Shown: piece after piece, positions 59,587-64,000 of the stretch
Position numbering within the stretch: position 1 is the stretch's first letter
How the letters are laid out: every line of letters begins with the position of its first letter
NCBI GenBank assembly: GCA_036365455.1
Contig: JAWQUS010000030.1
Location: 4,526,001 to 4,590,000, forward strand
DNA from: Macrosoma leucophasiata
Taxonomy: Eukaryota > Arthropoda > Insecta > Lepidoptera > Hedylidae
Direction: 5' to 3'
DNA length: 64,000 nucleotides
Notes under the pieces: model-generated
What the model saw: the letters and a program-made list of their open reading frames with translations, nothing else
Databases searched by the model: none
What the model was told of the DNA's origin: nothing
Position numbers and translations under genes: made by a program

Positions 59587-60659
59587 AGAATATGTAATAA
59601 TTCCAGCGCTGCCATTATTATATAATGTGAAGAGGGGTCAGTAGAACCAAAATTATTCCTAGACCTTGTGACTTGATGCGGCTGTATGGTAAATGTACTT
59701 TGAATTTTAATGGATGGAGCTTTATAATTGAAGCAACGGCTGAAAAAACGAAAAAAGCTATAACCTCCATTAAATTTTCTGTAGGGTTGCAAGTTTACGA
59801 GATACAGCGCAAAAATGGCGGTGTGGGGTCAAGGTGGCGACCCCAAACGCGAACTCAACCCCTACACATTAAAAAAATAAAATAAAATTATGTCCTCTGA
59901 AAAACGCAACCCTAAATGAACCCTTTAAACTTTTCAATGGACTAGCGTGTGAGGTAAAAAATATGTTGTGAAGCGTTTGCATCTGAAATCGTTCATTTAC
60001 TCGTATTATGTAAATATAACTTTTGTTAGAACATCAATTGCGATAGCGTTGTATGAATATTACATTTTTAGAGTAAGATTTTTTGTATTATTAAGCTATT
60101 GCATAGCTTCTATCGCGGGCCTTGAGCGTGGAGACCGAATCCAGAAATGCCGTAACGAAAATAACCTAACACCCCCCCACTCCGACCGGCACAGCGGTGA
60201 TACTTTTTAGTTTGTCGTCTATCGATGAATAGCAGAACTTTTAATTACTTTTTTTTTAAATATCACGTTTGTGTCTTTAGTTCAGCAATTCGCCTCTAGG
60301 TGGCATTGGTTGTATCGGCTCAAAAGGTTGAATTAATATCAAAGTAAAACAAAGAAAAAAAATATAGAGAATAATTATAATGACACGTTGATAAAAAACG
60401 TTATGCAATGGCTTTACCGCGGCATTCTCCGAGTGCCACACGTCTTTTTTTTACAGTAACGTTTTTTTACAGAACATGTCGTGTAATCCACAAAAAGGTT
60501 GAAAACGATGAACAATGTACTTAAGTACTTCTACCAAGAGTTCTTAAGACGAGAGCTCCTGCAAATCATTTATTTATGAGAATAAAAGTCGAAGAAAATG
60601 ATTTATTGTGAAATATTTCATCAATAGATTATCTATCTCAGGATCTATCTCTATCGAAG
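59587..60659. other. no gene recognised
   Basis: The first bases (agagaatatgtaataatt) match the start of repeat Y. Open frames of 60-80 codons have no domain and overlap on both strands. Confidence 0.4.
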
Positions 60660-60699
60660 TTGTTATGTCTCTGTATGTATGTATCATCACGCCAGGTCC

Positions 60700-61020
60700 C
60701 TTACGGGGTAGACAGAGAGTGTAGAGCGCCAGATATCCCGGTCCTAACATACCTCTCGTGCCTCGTCTACTTTCATCATTCGCTTCATACGTGCACGCCG
60801 ATTCGTAAGACTTTTGACCGCACCATCAGACAGAACTCGACCTATTTGGTCATGGTAGATCAGTCTTGGTATTCCTTGGCCTTTGCCATCCACAATCGTA
60901 TTGTATATCTGTTTAGTTATTCGCTCATTCGACATTCTTTCTAAATGCCCGAACCATCGGAGCATGCCTTTTTTCATTTTTACACCGATGCTCTCATTCA
61001 CACAAGGCCTCATTCTTACG
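60700..61020 (-). pseudogene. LINE C-terminal fragment
   Basis: The minus-strand translation reads MRPCVNESIGVKMKKGMLRWFGHLERMSNERITKQIYNTIV..G.G.GIPRLIYHDQIGRVL, the 'LRWFGH..RM...R..K..Y' block that closes many insect LINE proteins. It is open but has no catalytic motif. Confidence 0.68.
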
Positions 61021-61064
61021 TGTCTGTGATAGTTATTATGGGGCCATACATACATACATTTATA

Positions 61065-61104
61065 AAACGACATCCACGCGGGCGAAGCCGCGGGCAACAG
61101 CTAG
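61065..61104 (+). mobile_element. Helitron (family H2), 3' terminus only
   Basis: aaaacgacatccacgcgggc, gaagccgcgggcaacag and CTAG before a T, identical to the end at 17880-17919. Confidence 0.72.
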
Positions 61105-61694
61105 TTATTTATATAATCGATTAGATACAGACAAACATTCATTTTTATATAAATAGATTAGTAGATAAACGTGAATTCAAGTGAGTAGTTGTAAGTTTGT
61201 TTGCTACCTAATTTTATTGTAAAGAATATAGACTTAAATAAATTTCCATAATAAGATACAAATATAATTATTACTAGTCGTGAAAGGAATGTAAATGACT
61301 TCATTGCAAAATTTATTTAGCTGTTATGTTTGGGTGATACCAACATGTTAACAAAATTATATTTATAAATTCGTTGATATCGCACAATTCAGTCGGCCTC
61401 AGGTGTATCTGCCTATGTTTGCTTGCATAAAAACATGAATATGTCTCATATAATATGTTTTGCATTAACACATGGGCGCGAACATAAAAATAAAAAAAAA
61501 TAAAAGGGATTTGACTTCGAGCGGGCTTTTTTAATAATTTTCGACAAGAATATGAAAATCAGTAGTGAAGTTGAATTAAAGACAATCCAATAAGCCTTTG
61601 CTAGCATGTCACCATAAGGTTATTGTATATTATTTTCCACAGGCCAAGAAGAATGTCGACTTCTCTATTTTTTATTATTTTTTCTTATGTAAGA
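61105..61694. other. no recognised feature
   Basis: AT-rich. Confidence 0.4.
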
Positions 61695-61857
61695 AAGCTG
61701 CCAAACAAGCATTCAGTTCACATTGATGTTAAATGATGACTTACAGGAACACGATTGTGCTGAACACTACCATTTGGAAGCAGATAGATTAGGATTAGGT
61801 AATGCGGCAGTGTCTCAGCCCTGCAGCTCCGACACTGGAACTCTACCACCAGTTAAA
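61695..61857 (-). mobile_element. SINE-like family A with internal deletion
   Basis: Tail (ccaaacaagcattcagttca) and head (ctggaactctaccaccagt) are joined across a deletion of about 120 bp. Confidence 0.75.
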
Positions 61858-61924
61858 AAATATTGCGAAATGTATCAGCATCGCCGTTCAATTAATACTT
61901 TCGTATATTCATTCATCATTCATT

Positions 61925-62120
61925 ATAGCCGAAAGATGTCCACTGCTGGACCAAAGCCTGCCTCATAAGGGGGTTATGACATAATCGCCACGCTTGGCAT
62001 GCGGATTGGCGATCGCAGTGGCAGTAGTTTTATCGCAGAATGCTGCCCATCTTGCGATATTGCACTTACTACCGTCCCATAGGAATGGTTTGACCGCTAT
62101 GTTTAGGTTGACTGTCTGCA
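61925..62120 (+). repeat. old retroposon-like repeat (family G), uninterrupted
   Basis: The blocks match 8831-9240 without the MITE (atgtccactgctggaccaaa, cataatcgccacgcttggca, gatcgcagtggcagtagt). Confidence 0.65.
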
Positions 62121-62221
62121 CTTGTGGAAGAATTCTCTTCCAGTAGAAGAAAATTCTTCCGCTGGTAGAGTCGTCAAGTCCCGACGCCAGATACATTCAA
62201 ACGCAATATAGTTATAATAAT

Positions 62222-62580
62222 AATAATGGCAACCCTTGACCCCTCCCACTGCTGAGCACGTGTCTCTTCCCTTTTTGGGGGGAGGCCTGGAGCTTAATCC
62301 ACCACGCTGCTCCAATGCGGGTTGGTGGAGATAAGGATTAGTGGCCAACCCGCTGTCGGATGTTTTCAAACCGCCAATAAGGCCTCCGACAAGGTTTAAC
62401 GACTGCTATCTATCGATAGCAACCGGGACCGACGGCTTAACGAAGCACCTCCGAAGCACGGAAACGCGCATTTTAATTTGCCATAAGCGGTCACCCATCA
62501 CACACCCGATTGCGCCCGTATCGCTTAACGGAGTAGATCGCTTCCGATCTACACCAGCCGCGGGGCCATGCGCGCTTCAA
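62222..62580 (-). mobile_element. 5S-derived SINE (family S), full length
   Basis: The minus strand reads from gcgcgcatggccccgcggct (near 62570) through the 5S-like block to ggcctccccccaaaaaggga and the tail at 62225. Confidence 0.8.
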
Positions 62581-62920
62581 TCTATTTACAGTATACTTAA
62601 TATAGGGAGTATCTCATGTCTAATGCTATTTGTTTTTAGAAGTGTTTTCCTGTTTAAATAACACTGTCTAATTAACGTGTTTGCCTCGATGGAAGCTCAG
62701 AGAGCAAACCATCATGGTTGTTAGCACGTATGTGTCAAATAGCTGTTTTTGATAAAAACGTCATTGTCGTGTTATTAAAATTGTTTGATCGTTTTATTTG
62801 GTGTTGTGAATCTAACGTTGTTGTTCGGTTTTCCTTATACGTTGTGACTATTGTTTTTATATTGTGCATACCAAAAAATGAGGTGTACTTGACTACGAGG
62901 CATTTTGTCATGCTATTAAA
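62581..62920. other. no recognised feature
   Basis: No supported gene. Confidence 0.4.
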
Positions 62921-62921
62921 G

Positions 62922-63065
62922 TGGCAAACAAGCATGCAGCTCACATTGATGTTAAGTGATGACTGCAGCCTATAGACACCTACAGAAAGACCAGCGGTCA
63001 AAATGCAGATGCGATTCCTGAGGCCTAAGGTGTTATACCTCTGTGCCGGGAATTACAAGGCCGCA
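62922..63065 (-). mobile_element. SINE-like family A, 3' half
   Basis: From gtggcaaacaagcatgcagc to ccgggaattacaaggccg; the head is absent. Confidence 0.8.
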
Positions 63066-63129
63066 TTGTCTCACCATACTTGTTGATTTGATGATTTATT
63101 GAATTCTCACAAATCGACTATACTACAAC

Positions 63130-63297
63130 TTTTTATGGCCCCGTAATCACATCACAAAGACAACTGAGGTTTCAGGGGTGGCAACGCATGCATTTTGACC
63201 TCTTCTGGCCTTTGTGTGGGTGTCTATAGGCTGCAGTCATCTCTTCACATCAAAGTGAACTGCATGTCTGTTTCCCACTTTCAATACATAAAAAATG
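63130..63297 (+). mobile_element. SINE-like family A, 3' half
   Basis: From atggccccgtaatcacatca to ttcaatacataaaaaat. Confidence 0.75.
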
Positions 63298-63370
63298 CTG
63301 GTGGCAGAGCTCCAGAGACGGAGTGTTCCGGTTAGGTATTGTTCTGCCCTATAATTTCCGGTATAGATGA
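63298..63370 (+). mobile_element. SINE-like family A, head fragment
   Basis: It directly follows the previous copy's tail: gctggtggcagagctccaga, gtgttccggttaggtatt. Confidence 0.65.
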
Positions 63371-64000
63371 TGAATGATCCACTTTTTTCACCAATTATTT
63401 TGGGACTCCATTATTGTCGTTACCCACTGTATTAATCTTCATTAAAATTGATCTCAATTGATAGTCAATTAAAAAACCTTGTAGAGAAATTAAAATAAAA
63501 ATAAATAAAATTCATTTATTTGCTACAAAAATATCACAAATATTACAATGTGCATCTGCATCTGAACAAAGCGACAAGCTTGTATCTCAGACAGCAGTGC
63601 TCTTTCATCCGAAGGATAACAATTGCTTATAGCAAAAAAATTGAATAGTATTGGTCCTTAAAATAAAACCATAAAACTGTTTTAAATAAAGAAAAGTAGA
63701 AATAAAAAACAAGTGTGTGTAAAGTACCTGTCTTTGTGTATAATATGTTAGTGAGTGTATGTGTGTGAGAGGATGAGTGCATATTGTTATGGAACATGGT
63801 AGGTATATGAAAAGAAAAAGATACTACATAGGTATTATACTAAAACCTTTTCTATCAAATAATCCCTTATATTTTAAAATAAAGTATGGGTTGTGTTATT
63901 TAGCAACAGAACTACATACCTGAATATTGCATGAAGAAATACTAAAGTACTTCGATAGTTAGGTACACTAAGTAATCACTGTAAATGACAAAGTTAGCCA
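63371..64000. other. no recognised feature
   Basis: AT-rich to the window end. Confidence 0.4.

Noticed and set aside
59673..59885. 70-codon open frame
   Set aside because: No domain, and it overlaps an antisense frame of similar size.

Overview
The window looks like a stretch of lepidopteran (moth or butterfly) nuclear DNA made almost entirely of transposable elements. It is AT-rich. I recognise no host protein-coding exon, no rRNA gene, no CRISPR array and no bacterial-style operon. The lepidopteran assignment is an inference from repeat types I know from that order: tRNA-headed SINEs, a 5S-rRNA-headed SINE with the 'CCCAGCAGTGGGA' tail, short Helitrons ending in CTAG|T, CR1/Zenon-like and RTE LINEs, and mariner.

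The centrepiece is at 26521-35817. A mariner DNA transposon (26521-27211 and 35226-35817) is split by a complete 8,014-bp endogenous retrovirus of the Ty3/gypsy errantivirus type (27212-35225). The retrovirus has two 356-bp LTRs that I see as identical, a 4-bp target duplication (AGGC), a tRNA-Ser primer site, and open gag, pol and env frames. It also shows two expression signals that I read directly from the sequence. One is a canonical -1 frameshift heptamer followed by a stem near the end of gag. The other is a tiny 5' coding exon with a consensus splice donor whose phase matches an acceptor just before env, which would supply the env signal peptide. It is probably a very young insertion.

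Left arm (1-26520): SINEs, MITEs and Helitrons, including an hAT-type MITE with an 8-bp duplication (8901-9127), a CGA-flanked MITE inside a LINE relic (6138-6283), an internally deleted mariner (2725-3509), a 5'-truncated RTE LINE with a perfect 12-bp target duplication (23868-24434), and a LINE reverse-transcriptase tail (25150-26215).

Right arm (35818-64000): a broken non-LTR element with an R2-like layout (zinc finger, RT, possible restriction-like nuclease; 36430-39301), a third mariner (46581-47858), a CR1-like LINE with a long intact RT frame (49143-51227), a GTTGGTGGC-type minisatellite (42160-42548), several local duplications and a long hairpin (58434-58618).

Across both arms a roughly 285-bp SINE-like family ('family A' below, starting near ACTGGTGGTAGAGCTC and ending ACATAAAA) occurs about 30 times in both orientations, counting fragments. 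No metabolic or cellular pathway is encoded here. What the genes do together is element mobility: transposases, reverse transcriptases, and Gag-Pol-Env of the retrovirus, with non-autonomous SINEs, MITEs and Helitrons depending on enzymes supplied elsewhere.
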